Below, one piece after another: positions 51,521 through 59,864 of a DNA stretch of 64,000 nt (positions are counted from its first letter, which is position 1; each line of letters starts with the position of its first letter). Origin of the DNA: an uncultured Dehalococcoidia bacterium (GTDB lineage Bacteria > Chloroflexota > Dehalococcoidia > Lucifugimonadales > UBA3495); the NCBI GenBank assembly GCA_958296385.1, contig OY282494.1:3158956-3222955 (forward strand), written 5' to 3'. The notes beneath the pieces are model-generated. The model saw only the letters and a program-made list of their open reading frames with translations, did not search any database and had not been told where the DNA came from. The translations under genes and the position numbers were made by a program.

Positions 51521-51566
51521 TACTATGGGCTAGTCGTTTTGTAATCATCTCAATCTACTGGTAGCG

Positions 51567-51595
51567 TTGACAAGTAGCCGTTATCGGCATATCGT
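51567..51595 (+). promoter_or_regulatory. Sigma70-type promoter for a candidate small RNA
   Basis: A perfect TTGACA at 51567-51572, a 17-bp spacer and TATCGT at 51590-51595. The surrounding 100 bp is AT-rich and holds no gene on the plus strand downstream. Confidence 0.5.
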
Positions 51596-51601
51596 TTATT
51601 T

Positions 51602-51743
51602 AATCGGTGTCAGACGCAATGCGTAGCAGCGTTACCTCTGGCACCTTCGCTAGGAGGTTGGTGCGTATAGGCTTAATGCCAGGTTGCCAACCCCGGCCGG
51701 GACGGTTTGGCCTTTCGGGGGCTGGATACGTCCCGGTTTTTTT
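51602..51743 (+). ncRNA. Candidate free-standing small RNA, about 140 nt
   Basis: Between a well-formed promoter and a strong terminator there is no plausible open frame. The transcript could fold: CTGGCA near 51636 can pair with TGCCAG near 51677, enclosing an AGGAGG-containing loop. It does not contain the SRP RNA, tmRNA or RNase P core sequences I know. It could be a regulatory RNA or a riboswitch-like leader whose gene was lost, since the next plus-strand gene is far away. Confidence 0.45.
51697..51743 (+). terminator. Strong rho-independent terminator
   Basis: CCGGGACG (51697-51704) and CGTCCCGG (51729-51736) form a perfect 8-bp GC-rich stem followed at once by seven T residues. The direction is plus, while the nearest protein gene (51762) is on the minus strand. 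Confidence 0.75.
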
Positions 51744-51761
51744 GTGCCCTGCTGCCCCTTC

Positions 51762-52151
51762 TCAAAACCCGCACCGTCCGCCGCAGTCGTCCTCCCGTCC
51801 CAGCCACCTCCCAATCCGCATACGGTTGCGGGCAAACTTGCGATAGCAGGCGTCAAACAAAGGCCGCGCCGGCCAATGTCCCGTCCACCCTATCAGCCAG
51901 CCCAGCCCGGCTTGCCGGTAGCCTTCGCGCAGGCTGTCCATGCCCACCGTTATGCTGCCGTCGGGACGGATGCCGTACAGGGCAGCGTCCACCTGCTCCG
52001 GGCGCAGGCCGTAGGCGGCGGCGTCAAAGTCGGCGTCGGCGATGTCCACCGCAGCGATGGCGTCCGGGCGGCGGTTGTGCAGCCACAGCACTTCGCGGCG
52101 GCACACCGGACAGGCGCCATCGTACAGCAGCCGGTAGCGTTCCTCGGCCAT
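51762..52151 (-). CDS. DCC family thiol-disulfide oxidoreductase-like protein (DUF393)
   Basis: 129 residues. The start YRLLYDGACPVCRREVLWL contains the D-G-x-C-x2-C motif that names the family, placing a redox CxxC in a thioredoxin-like fold. The later DGSITVGMDSLREGYRQ and a helical end fit. The C-terminus adds DDCGGRCGF, two extra cysteines. Its role may be redox handling of an unknown partner. It begins 6 bp after the PEP mutase/isocitrate lyase gene, so the two are likely one transcript. Confidence 0.85.
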   Translation of the reverse strand: MAEERYRLLYDGACPVCRREVLWLHNRRPDAIAAVDIADADFDAAAYGLRPEQVDAALYGIRPDGSITVGMDSLREGYRQAGLGWLIGWTGHWPARPLFDACYRKFARNRMRIGRWLGREDDCGGRCGF

Positions 52152-52156
52152 CGGGG

Positions 52157-53083
52157 TTAATCGTCGGCGGGAGTCGGAACTGCGGCGTCGGCGGCCATCT
52201 GCTCGGCCTGCGCAATGGCCAGCGCTGCCACGTCGGTGCCCACGTCCTGCACGCCGTACTTCTTTTCCAGCTCGTACACCGCGTCCAGCCCCAGCACCTT
52301 GGCCACGTCCCAGCGCGTGCCGTAGCGGTTGGGGTCAACCATCCCGTCGGCCGCCAGTTCCTCGTAGGCCGCCCGCACCTGCTTGTAGATAAGCCAGATG
52401 GTGCTGCCGCAAATCATCACCTTGTAGCCCAATTCCTGCATCGTTTGCGTAGTGGCCAGGTCGCCGTTGTACATCCGCGGCACGTCCGGCAAGTCGGCGG
52501 CGTAGCGCCGGATGTCGTCCTGCGACTTGATGCCGTCCACAAAGACCAAATCGGCGCCGGCCTCCATGTAGGCATGGCAGCGTTCCACCGTGTCCGCCCA
52601 GCCGTTCACCGCGTAGGCGTCGCAGCGGGCGATGATGACGAAATCAGGATCGCGGCGGGCGTCCAGGGCAGCGTGTATCTTTTGTACGTGCTCCGCAGCG
52701 GGGACGACTTGCTTGCCGGCAAAGAACCCGCACTTCTTGGGGAACACTTGGTCCTCCAGATGGATTGCCGCCACGCCGGCCGATTCGTACTCCCGAACGG
52801 TGCGCCCCACGTTCAGCGGGTTGCCGTAGCCGGTGTCGGCGTCGCAGATGACCGGAATGTTAACGGCGTCGGCGATGTACTTGGCGTTGGACACCATCTC
52901 GGTCATCGTGAGCAGGCCAACGTCGGGAAACCCGCGCTCGGCGGCGGTGCCGGCGCCGGTCATATACACCGCCCGATGCCCCACGTCCTCGGCAATGCGG
53001 GCGTGCAGCGCGTTCAGCACAAAAGGCGCCACAATCAAACCGTCCGCCGCCAGCATCCGGCGCAGTTGAGCAGTAGCTTTCAT
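52157..53083 (-). CDS. Isocitrate lyase/PEP mutase family protein
   Basis: 308 residues from ATG 53083 with CGGAGG upstream. Pattern: LIVAPFVLNALHARIAED, TGAGTAAERGFPDVGLLT, ICDADTGYGNPLNVGRTVRE with the metal-binding aspartates, AIHLEDQVFPKKCGFFAGK with the loop cysteine, and IIARCDAYAVNGWADTVERC. The cysteine loop reads KKCGFF where methylisocitrate lyases have KKCGH, so the activity could be lyase on a 2-methylisocitrate-like acid or oxaloacetate/dimethylmalate chemistry. It shares a transcript with the DCC gene. Confidence 0.87.
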   Translation of the reverse strand: MKATAQLRRMLAADGLIVAPFVLNALHARIAEDVGHRAVYMTGAGTAAERGFPDVGLLTMTEMVSNAKYIADAVNIPVICDADTGYGNPLNVGRTVREYESAGVAAIHLEDQVFPKKCGFFAGKQVVPAAEHVQKIHAALDARRDPDFVIIARCDAYAVNGWADTVERCHAYMEAGADLVFVDGIKSQDDIRRYAADLPDVPRMYNGDLATTQTMQELGYKVMICGSTIWLIYKQVRAAYEELAADGMVDPNRYGTRWDVAKVLGLDAVYELEKKYGVQDVGTDVAALAIAQAEQMAADAAVPTPADD

Positions 53084-53146
53084 AATGGACAAACCTCCGT
53101 TTAGTAGCGACCGGCCAGTAACGATAAAGTGTGCGTACATCCTATC

Positions 53147-53184
53147 AAAAAGAACCGGCGCCGTAGTAATGCGGCGCCGGTTCC
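53147..53184 (-). terminator. Rho-independent terminator of the DUF1800-DUF1501-NHL operon
   Basis: On the minus strand a perfect 12-bp stem (GAACCGGCGCCG with its complement, 8-base loop) is followed by CTTTTTG. It lies about 55 bp after the NHL gene stop. Confidence 0.8.
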
Positions 53185-53241
53185 CGTTGGTGCGGCCCTT
53201 ATTTTGATGTGGCCGTTTATCAGATTGGGGCGTGGCCTGGC

Positions 53242-54291
53242 TTACAGGTTGAACTGCGGGTCCAGGTAGGAGTCGTCCTTCTGATAGATTTGCAGCCGGG
53301 AGCGCAGGGTGTCGCACACCACCAGCCGGTTGTTGGCCCGGTCAAAGGTGCAGGACATTGGCATCCGGAAGGTGCGCTGCTGCTGCTCCAGGTCCGGGAC
53401 GCGGCGGCGCGCCTTGACCATATCCGGGTTGGCGTTCAGCGACAGGTCCCCCCACTCGGAAACCTCGATTGCGTCGCCCTTCAGGTACGCCAGCGGGCGG
53501 GCGTCGGCATCGTAGATGACCACGCGCTCGTTGAGCCAGTCGGCTACGTACACGTCGCCGTCGTTGTCAATGTCAACGTCCAGCGGGTGGTTCAGTTCAC
53601 CGGAGCGGCTGCCCTTGCTGCCAAAGGTGGCCAGGTGCGTGCCGCCGGCGGTGTACTTCTGTATCCGGTGGTTGCCCCAGTCGGCCACGTACAGGTCGCC
53701 GCTGTTGTCAATGCCGATGCCCGAGGGCATCTCCAGATCGGCCGGGCCGCTGCCCTTCGTGCCAAAGCCGCCCAGGTAGTCGCCGTCCCGGCTGAACTTC
53801 TGCACCCGGCTGGTCTTGGCCGACACCACCCACAGGTTCTGGTCGGCGTCAAAGGCCAGGCCGGCGGCGCCGTTCAGCTGGCCGGCGTCGTCGCCGCTTT
53901 CGCCCCACTGCTTCAGCACGTTGCCGTCGGCGTCAAACACGGTAATCTTGTTGTTCCACTCGTCGGACGCGTACACGTTGCCGTCGGCGTCGTTGGCGAT
54001 GCCGGTAATCCACATGAACAGGCTGCCCGAGTTGGCCTGGTAAGCGATGCCTTCCCGACCGAATTCGCCCAGGAATTCCTCACCGCCCTTGCCCTCGGCG
54101 TTGCCGACGGTGCACTTGGTGATGCGGGCGCTGGGGTTCTGCTCACCGCCCCGGCTGGCCACGTACATGGTGCCGTCCGGCAGCGCGGCAACGCCCACCG
54201 GCTGGCTGAAGCCCATGCCCACCTGACTCTGGCGGCCCACGTTCTTCACGTACAGCCATGCCCGACCGCTTGCTACGGTATTCTGAGGCAT
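53242..54291 (-). CDS. NHL-repeat beta-propeller protein
   Basis: 349 residues with repeated propeller blades: GVAALPDGTMYVASRG, GIANDADGNVYASDEWNN, GLAFDADQNLWVVSAKTS, GIGIDNSGDLYVADWGNHRI and DVDIDNDGDVYVADWLNERV. NHL propellers bind ligands or proteins. No signal peptide can be seen, in contrast to many secreted NHL proteins. It is the last gene of the DUF1800-DUF1501 cluster on the minus strand, about 85 bp after DUF1501, so it may act with those proteins. Confidence 0.88.
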   Translation of the reverse strand: MPQNTVASGRAWLYVKNVGRQSQVGMGFSQPVGVAALPDGTMYVASRGGEQNPSARITKCTVGNAEGKGGEEFLGEFGREGIAYQANSGSLFMWITGIANDADGNVYASDEWNNKITVFDADGNVLKQWGESGDDAGQLNGAAGLAFDADQNLWVVSAKTSRVQKFSRDGDYLGGFGTKGSGPADLEMPSGIGIDNSGDLYVADWGNHRIQKYTAGGTHLATFGSKGSRSGELNHPLDVDIDNDGDVYVADWLNERVVIYDADARPLAYLKGDAIEVSEWGDLSLNANPDMVKARRRVPDLEQQQRTFRMPMSCTFDRANNRLVVCDTLRSRLQIYQKDDSYLDPQFNL

Positions 54292-54324
54292 AGTTAATCC
54301 TCCAGTTGCGATTCGTTAGTCAAA

Positions 54325-54357
54325 GCGGCGGCGTTGCCGGATGGCCGCGCCGCCGCC
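54325..54357. promoter_or_regulatory. Hairpin between DUF1501 and NHL genes
   Basis: GCGGCGGCG at 54325-54333 pairs with CGCCGCCGC at 54349-54357. With no T-run it may act as an attenuator or mRNA processing/stability structure inside the operon. Confidence 0.4.
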
Positions 54358-54375
54358 GTATTGCGGAGCGTGGCC

Positions 54376-55509
54376 TTACTTCTGGATGAAGTCCATCTTG
54401 GGGAACGCCCCGTTCACGATGGGGTTGGCGTCCATCCCCAGCCAGTCCTCGATGATGCTGGAGTACGCGCCGCGGAAGTCGTAGTTCGGAACCAGGTCGC
54501 CCTGCTCCAGGTCTTCGTTCTTCCGGGACGGATACTCGCCGTAGAAGCCGCCCTTGACGGCATCGCCGATGACGAATGCCGCGCCGGCTGCGCCGTGGTC
54601 GGTGCCGGAACCGTTGTCACGGACGCGGCGGCCGAACTCGGAGAACAGGTACATGACGATGTTCTCGCCGGTGTTGTGCTCCTTCATGTCCTGGAAAAAG
54701 GCGCTGATGCCTTCGGAAACTTCCTTCCACAGCACCGGATGCGCGGCGGCCTCGCCGGCGTGGGTGTCAAAGCTGCCGTGCTGCGTGTAGAAAATCTTGG
54801 TGCCCAAGTCGGCCATGTACACCTGCGCGATGTCGCGGAGGTGGTGGGCGATGGGGCTGTTGGGATACTCCACGCTGCTGCTGTACCGCTCCGGCGCAAC
54901 CTTCACGATGTCGGCGCCAATCATGGCGTCGGTGCCGGTGGAGCGCAGGTAGTCGTTGACGAAGCTGCCGCCCACGGTGGGCGAGTACATCTTCGAGAAC
55001 AAATCCAGCGCCTTGGAACGCTGGTCAACGTCGGCAATGCCGGTCAGCAGCCCGTAGGTGCTCAGGTCGGCGATGGCGGCGACGGGCACGCCCGGAACGG
55101 CCAGCGCGCGGGGCAGGCCGTGGCCAAAGTTGATGGCCGTCAGCACGTTCTCTTTGTTCGGGTCCATCTCGCGGGCCACGCGGCCCGCCCAGCCCTCGGT
55201 GCCAACCTTGTCCGGCTCACAGGTGTGCCAGATGTCCATGCTGCGGAAGTGCGAGCGCGGGCTGTCGGCGTAGCCGATGCCGTGAATCACCGCAACCTGC
55301 CCCTCGTCAAACAGCTCCTTGATGGGGCCCATCGTGGGCGTGAAACCCAGCTCGTCGGTGACGGGGATGATGTCCTCTTTGGCGTAGCGGATGCTCGGCC
55401 GGTTGTCGTAGTACAACGCGTCGTTGTAGGGAATCACCGTGTTGAAATAGTCGTTGCCGCCGGTGAGCTGCAAGACCACGATGACCGGATCTTTCTTCGT
55501 GGAGGTCAT
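54376..55509 (-). CDS. DUF1501 domain protein (sulfatase-like fold)
   Basis: 377 residues. Family segments: VVLQLTGGNDYFNTVIPYND at the start, HGIGYADSPRSHFRSMDIWH, YTQHGSFDTHAGEAAAHPVL, and YLFSEFGRRVRDNGSGTDHG near the end, with the aspartate and histidines expected for metal binding. DUF1501 proteins usually carry a Tat signal; here the protein begins MTSTKKDPVIVV without one. It follows DUF1800 on the same strand, the classic pairing. Function unknown, perhaps assembly or breakdown of cell-surface material. Confidence 0.93.
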   Translation of the reverse strand: MTSTKKDPVIVVLQLTGGNDYFNTVIPYNDALYYDNRPSIRYAKEDIIPVTDELGFTPTMGPIKELFDEGQVAVIHGIGYADSPRSHFRSMDIWHTCEPDKVGTEGWAGRVAREMDPNKENVLTAINFGHGLPRALAVPGVPVAAIADLSTYGLLTGIADVDQRSKALDLFSKMYSPTVGGSFVNDYLRSTGTDAMIGADIVKVAPERYSSSVEYPNSPIAHHLRDIAQVYMADLGTKIFYTQHGSFDTHAGEAAAHPVLWKEVSEGISAFFQDMKEHNTGENIVMYLFSEFGRRVRDNGSGTDHGAAGAAFVIGDAVKGGFYGEYPSRKNEDLEQGDLVPNYDFRGAYSSIIEDWLGMDANPIVNGAFPKMDFIQK

Positions 55510-55555
55510 TGGGTATGCTCCTTGTTAATGGTCGCAGATTGGATTCAATCGCCGG

Positions 55556-55601
55556 GGACGGAGCGGCCGGCTTGAGTTCGTCTGGAAAGGCCGCTCCGTC
55601 C
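55556..55601. promoter_or_regulatory. Perfect hairpin between DUF1800 and DUF1501 genes
   Basis: GGACGGAGCGGCC (55556-55568) pairs completely with GGCCGCTCCGTCC (55589-55601), a 13-bp stem with a 20-base loop. There is no T-run on the minus strand. Like the next spacer, it may set relative expression of the operon genes. Nearby are short repeats of GGTTTGCG. Confidence 0.5.
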
Positions 55602-55661
55602 GGTTTGCGCCGGTTTGCGATGGCCGGTTTGCGCCGATTTGCGATTGATAGATGATGGGGG

Positions 55662-57062
55662 TTAGCCGAACTGGTACTCGGTGGTGGCGCTGATGAGAGC
55701 CATGGTCTCACCGATGCGCGTGGCCGTGCCGTTGTAGTCGGCCCAGTCAACGTTGCCGGAGGTGCGGACGTGTTCGGCCAGCTGGCCCCGGGTCTCTTCG
55801 CTGAGCTCAACGAACCCCATGTAGTCGGCGCAGGCGTCCAGCAGGTGGTCCGGCGTTTCCACGCCTTCGTCCCGCATCCGCCCGATGATGTCCTGCATAC
55901 CGGGCAGCGCCGGGTCGGATACCCGGTCGGCTACGAAGTTGATGCGGGCCAGCAGGGCGCCGGAGTTAATCCACTCCAGCCCGGTGTGCCACCCTTCCAC
56001 CGACGGCGGGTCCAGGATGGACTGCCCCATGTAGGTGGGCTCTTTGCCGATGTTGAGGATGCCGGGATCGGGGTTCTCAAAGAGGCCCACCATCCGCAGC
56101 GTGCCGGCGACGACTTCGGCCGGGCTCTTAATCTTCTGGAACCGGGCGTCCTTGAACCACTGCGACAGCAGCATATGGCGCAGCACGGCCTTGATGTTGA
56201 AGTCCGAATCCTCGAACACCTGGCACATCTCGTCCAGCGCGTCCTCGTCCCGGGCCGGCTCAATCGTCCAGGCCGGAACCTGGGGCTCGTCGGCGACAAA
56301 GAAGTTGTAGAGGTGGCGGCAGATGAAGCGGGACGTGGCCGGCTGCTTCAGGATGATTTCGATGATGTCCTCACCGTCAAAGTTGCCGGTTTCGCCCAGG
56401 AAAGTCTTCTCGCCGTAGTCGTGGTCTTCTTCCTTGTAGGCGAACTTCCAGGGATAGCGGCCGTAGGGCGCGCGGGGCAGCTTGGCCTGAATCGTCCAGC
56501 CGGTAAAGGCCCGCGAACACTCCCGAACGTCAACCTCGGTGTAGTTGGAAACGCCCATGGAGAACAGTTCCAGCAGCTCCCGGCCCCAGTTCTCATTCAC
56601 CGCGTCCCGGTGGTTCTCGTTGTTGTCCAGCCAGAAAATCATGGCCGGGTTCTTGGACAGCTCCACCAGCAGATCCCGGTAGTTGCCCATGCCGTTTTCC
56701 CGCAGCACATCAATCTGCTCCAGCAACTGGTCGCAGTTGTCGACCTTGGAGTTGCCGGTGGCAAAGACGTGGTGCCAGAACAGCGACATCTTCTCTTCCA
56801 GCGGGCGGTCGCTGGATACCATGTTGTACATCCAGTTGGCCTGACCGGAGAAAGGCACGCCGCCGGGGAGCAGGAAGCTGGGGTGGTAGCGCAGCAGCAG
56901 CGCCATCTTGCCGCCCTCCCGGTCGGCCGGCGGATTCAGCAGTTCTTCCACGGTGGCTTCATAGCCCTGGGCAACGCAGCGTTCCAGCTCAGCGCGGTTG
57001 GCGCCAAAACCGGCGCGCCGCATCAAGTGGGCCATCAATGCCAGGTCATCTCGGTGTGACAT
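55662..57062 (-). CDS. DUF1800 domain protein
   Basis: 466 residues. Family pattern: LMAHLMRRAGFGANRAELER at the start, MSLFWHHVFATGNSKVDNCD, NPAMIFWLDNNENHRDAVNE, NWGRELLELFSMGVSNYTE and GWTIQAKLP, and a late SVEGWHTGLEWINSGAL. The general role is unknown. It heads a three-gene minus-strand operon with DUF1501 and NHL. A good promoter (57144-57172) and a Fur-box-like site lie upstream. The gene has no signal peptide in the sequence shown. Confidence 0.93.
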   Translation of the reverse strand: MSHRDDLALMAHLMRRAGFGANRAELERCVAQGYEATVEELLNPPADREGGKMALLLRYHPSFLLPGGVPFSGQANWMYNMVSSDRPLEEKMSLFWHHVFATGNSKVDNCDQLLEQIDVLRENGMGNYRDLLVELSKNPAMIFWLDNNENHRDAVNENWGRELLELFSMGVSNYTEVDVRECSRAFTGWTIQAKLPRAPYGRYPWKFAYKEEDHDYGEKTFLGETGNFDGEDIIEIILKQPATSRFICRHLYNFFVADEPQVPAWTIEPARDEDALDEMCQVFEDSDFNIKAVLRHMLLSQWFKDARFQKIKSPAEVVAGTLRMVGLFENPDPGILNIGKEPTYMGQSILDPPSVEGWHTGLEWINSGALLARINFVADRVSDPALPGMQDIIGRMRDEGVETPDHLLDACADYMGFVELSEETRGQLAEHVRTSGNVDWADYNGTATRIGETMALISATTEYQFG

Positions 57063-57143
57063 CCTGTGCCTCCTTATTGCAATTTCGGCTTTTGCGGGCC
57101 GGACAACGCAGATTCGCCCCCGGCCAATTGACGATTTGCCCGT

Positions 57144-57172
57144 AGTTTAATTTAGTTGCAACACGCTGTCAA
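57144..57172 (-). promoter_or_regulatory. Sigma70-type promoter of the DUF1800 operon
   Basis: On the minus strand TTGACA (57172-57167), a 17-bp spacer and TAAACT (57149-57144), in an AT-rich stretch, about 80 bp before the DUF1800 start codon. Confidence 0.6.
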
Positions 57173-57198
57173 CCGTAATCAGCCTGTGACTCTAAATT

Positions 57199-57210
57199 GA
57201 TAATCATTAT
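57199..57210. promoter_or_regulatory. Fur-box-like palindrome
   Basis: GATAATCATTAT matches 12 central positions of the classical Fur site (GATAATGATAATCATTATC). It lies about 27 bp upstream of the -35 element, inside the shared spacer with the downstream GNAT gene. If functional, control would be by iron or a related metal. Confidence 0.35.
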
Positions 57211-57265
57211 AAACTGGTAATCAACTCAAAACAACCCCCGGCCCAACCCCGCGTTTTGCCCCGCG

Positions 57266-57724
57266 TCAAGGCCGCCAGCGCAGCCGGGCGCCCACCTCGG
57301 TAAAACCGGCCCGGCGGTAAAACTCAATCTGCCGGCTGCCGTCAAACGGCGTTCCCAGCTCTACCAGCGAACACCCGCTGGCGGCGGCGTGTTGCAGCGC
57401 AAAGCGCAGGACGGCCCCGCCGGTTCCGCCGCTGCGGGCCGCCGGCTCGACAAACATTTCCTGGATGATGGCGTAGCGCCCCCGGCTGCGCAGCGCCGTC
57501 AAAAAGGAAACGGTGCATACCGCTATCAGCCCGCCCGCGTCCTCTGCCATCTCATCCTCGGCGATTACGATAAACCCGTCGCCCCGGCCCGCTGCCAGCC
57601 CGTCAAAAACCGGCGCGATGTCGGCGGCCGGCGGCGGTGTGCCGCCCAGCTCCGCCAGCAGTCGCCGCACCAGCTCCACCGCCGGCGCCCGGTCTGCGGG
57701 TTGGGCCAGCCTCACGTTCACCAT
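57266..57724 (-). CDS. GNAT family N-acetyltransferase
   Basis: 152 residues from ATG 57724; the longer frame from 57787 is not favoured. Start VRLAQPADRAPAVELVRRLL, then the acetyl-CoA site as EMFVEPAARSGGTGGAVLRF, with RSGGTGG in the place of R/Q-x2-G-x-G/A, and FYRRAGFTEVG at the end. The substrate is not predictable. It follows ctaB by about 63 bp on the same strand, so it could be a third gene of the ctaA-ctaB transcript. Confidence 0.85.
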   Translation of the reverse strand: MVNVRLAQPADRAPAVELVRRLLAELGGTPPPAADIAPVFDGLAAGRGDGFIVIAEDEMAEDAGGLIAVCTVSFLTALRSRGRYAIIQEMFVEPAARSGGTGGAVLRFALQHAAASGCSLVELGTPFDGSRQIEFYRRAGFTEVGARLRWRP

Positions 57725-57787
57725 AGCAGTCGCTCCCTGTCCTGGCGGCAATCGGAAAACCCGGCAACCCTTATCAGACTGCCGCAA

Positions 57788-58726
57788 TCAGACTGCCGCA
57801 TCCACCATAATGGCGATGAACAGCAGGAACAGGTAGGCCAGTGAGTACAGGTAGGTCGTCTTGGCCCGCCCCCGCGTATCGCTGCGCCACAGCCGCCACG
57901 CCAGCCCGATAAACGGCGCCCCCAACGCGGCGGCGGCACCCACGTATATCCAGCCCACCGCCGGCAGCAGTCCGAACATCAGCGTTAGCCCGGTGAGCGC
58001 TATTGAGTACAAAAAGACGTGCAGCGTCGTTTGCCGTCGCGATGACACCACCGGCAGCATCGGCACGCCGGCCCGCTCGTAATCCGACTGAATCAGCAGC
58101 GACAGCGCCCAGAAGTGAGGCGGCGTCCAAAAGAATACGATGGCGAACAGATAGACCGCCGGCAAGTCCAGCCCGCCCGTTACCGCCGCCCAGCCCACCA
58201 TCGGCGGAATGGAGCCGGCCGCCCCGCCGATGACGATGTTGTTGGGCGTGCTGCGTTTCAGCCACAGCGTATAAATGAATACGTAAATCAGCGTGGCCAG
58301 CAGCGTCAGCCCCGCCGCCAGCAGGTTCACCAGCAAGGCCAGCAGCGCAAAAGCCGCCGCGTTCAGCACGATGCCGAACGCCATTGCGTAGCGCGGCGCC
58401 ACCCGCTGCCCGGCCACCGGGCGGCCCTGCGTGCGCCGCATCTCCCGGTCAATGTCCCTGTCCAGCTGCTGATTGATGGCGTTAGCGCCGCCAGCCGCCA
58501 GCGCGCCGCCAATCCAGACCCACGCCAGCATCAGCGGAGATGGCAGCCCCTGCTCCGCCAGAAACATCCCGCCGGCGGCCGTCACCAGCAGCAGCGATAC
58601 CACCTTGGGCTTGGTCAGGCTGACGTAATCCCGGATAACGGCCATCGCAGATACCCGGGGCGCCGGCGCGCCCGCCAGCGGGGTCGAGTCGGCATCGCCG
58701 GGCAAAGGCGGCGTCAAGCGGGCCAT
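57788..58726 (-). CDS. ctaB: Protohaem IX farnesyltransferase (haem O synthase)
   Basis: 312 residues from ATG 58726, one base after the ctaA stop (TAG-C-ATG), so coupled translation is likely. UbiA-type membrane prenyltransferase making haem O for terminal oxidases. About eight or nine helices; first prenyl-binding motif NAINQQLDRDIDREMRRT, YIYTLWLKRSTPNNIVIGG-type second loop, and PPHFWALSLLIQSDYERAGV. Together with ctaA this implies a haem A or O containing oxygen reductase in the organism, hence aerobic respiration. Confidence 0.93.
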   Translation of the reverse strand: MARLTPPLPGDADSTPLAGAPAPRVSAMAVIRDYVSLTKPKVVSLLLVTAAGGMFLAEQGLPSPLMLAWVWIGGALAAGGANAINQQLDRDIDREMRRTQGRPVAGQRVAPRYAMAFGIVLNAAAFALLALLVNLLAAGLTLLATLIYVFIYTLWLKRSTPNNIVIGGAAGSIPPMVGWAAVTGGLDLPAVYLFAIVFFWTPPHFWALSLLIQSDYERAGVPMLPVVSSRRQTTLHVFLYSIALTGLTLMFGLLPAVGWIYVGAAAALGAPFIGLAWRLWRSDTRGRAKTTYLYSLAYLFLLFIAIMVDAAV

Positions 58727-58727
58727 G

Positions 58728-59717
58728 CTAATCGCCAGTCCCCGGCGGGGCATCGGCAACGGCGTTACCCGACGTCGTTCTGACGGACAGATAGGCCACG
58801 ATGGCCATTGCGGCGGCGGTCGTCCAAACGGCGGTGGCCGCCGTCAGATGCAGCGCGCGCCAGTGGGCCTGAAAGTCCCACCAGACGGTAACCGCGCCCA
58901 CGACTATCTGCGCCGCAAACGTCGCCAGCGTCAGCCAGGCCAGCCAGCGCACCGCCGCCGGCTGCCGCGCGCCGGCGCCCCGCCAGACAGCGTACACCAG
59001 CACCACGCCCAGCGCCAGCACCACGTAGCGATGGAACATATGCACGGCGGTAAGATGGTGCATTGGAAACGCCTGCCCCTGGCACAACGGCCACGTAATG
59101 CAGGCCCCCGTTGCCCCCAAAGCCGTCACCAGAGCCCCCGATATGATGACCACGTACACGCTCAAAGCCCCGGCAATAGCCCAGCGGTCAAACCGCCCCG
59201 ACGCTCGTTCCGCATCGGCAACCCGTCGCCGGGCCATCGGCGTGCGATACGATGCGACGGCAACAAAAATGCAAAGCCCCAGCAGCGCCTCGGCGGTGGC
59301 CAGATGCAGCGCCACCACGCCGCCCGGCAGATGCGTCAGCACGGTTACGCCGCCCAAAAGTCCCTGCGCCACCAGCAGCGGCAGCGTCAGCACGGCCGGC
59401 AGCCAAACCCAACGGTCGTTACGGTAGCCCCGCCAGGCAACGACGGCCGTAGCGATAATCAGCGGCCCCACGATTACCGATGCAAAGAATCGGTGCGTGT
59501 ACTCAATGATGGCAGTATATTCCAGCGGCGGCAGCAGCCGGCCGTAGCACAAAGGCCAATCCGGGCAGCCCAGCCCGGAGCCGGTAACCCGCACCACGCC
59601 GCCAATGACCACCAGCACAAAAACGGCCGCCACCGTCGCCGTGGACAACCCCTGTAACCAGGTAAAACGCCGTCGCCGGCGAGTATGAGCGCTTCCCGTA
59701 ATTCCAATCGCTGCCAT
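58728..59717 (-). CDS. ctaA: Haem A synthase (COX15/CtaA family)
   Basis: 329 residues with eight membrane helices in two four-helix halves. Haem ligand histidines lie in IIEYTHRFFASVIVG, VALHLATAEALLG, VHMFHRYVVLALG and ALHLTAATAV, as the family requires. The RVTGSGLGCPDWPLCYG segment in the first loop, with the cysteine pair and the second GACITWPLCQGQ, is characteristic of type B/C CtaA. It converts haem O to haem A in the cell membrane. It is the first gene of the ctaA-ctaB unit. Confidence 0.94.
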   Translation of the reverse strand: MAAIGITGSAHTRRRRRFTWLQGLSTATVAAVFVLVVIGGVVRVTGSGLGCPDWPLCYGRLLPPLEYTAIIEYTHRFFASVIVGPLIIATAVVAWRGYRNDRWVWLPAVLTLPLLVAQGLLGGVTVLTHLPGGVVALHLATAEALLGLCIFVAVASYRTPMARRRVADAERASGRFDRWAIAGALSVYVVIISGALVTALGATGACITWPLCQGQAFPMHHLTAVHMFHRYVVLALGVVLVYAVWRGAGARQPAAVRWLAWLTLATFAAQIVVGAVTVWWDFQAHWRALHLTAATAVWTTAAAMAIVAYLSVRTTSGNAVADAPPGTGD

Positions 59718-59814
59718 TGCAAACGCTGCCCAGCTCCACCATCAGACACAATTCGGCGCCAAGCCAATCCGAGAGAGCCGCCCACCCATAATAAAGCACC
59801 CACCCCCGATTTGC

Positions 59815-59820
59815 TACAAT
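59815..59820 (+). promoter_or_regulatory. -10-like element before the lipoprotein gene
   Basis: TACAAT with upstream TAATAA-rich sequence, about 45 bp before ATG 59865, in the divergent space with ctaA. Confidence 0.35.
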
Positions 59821-59864
59821 TGGCCGCAGATTTTTAGCGCCCTTACTTTGATAGCCCCAGCGCA

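Noticed and set aside
51607..51846. 79-codon plus-strand frame in the candidate small RNA region
   Set aside because: It runs through the terminator and into the antisense of the DCC gene; translation is not protein-like.
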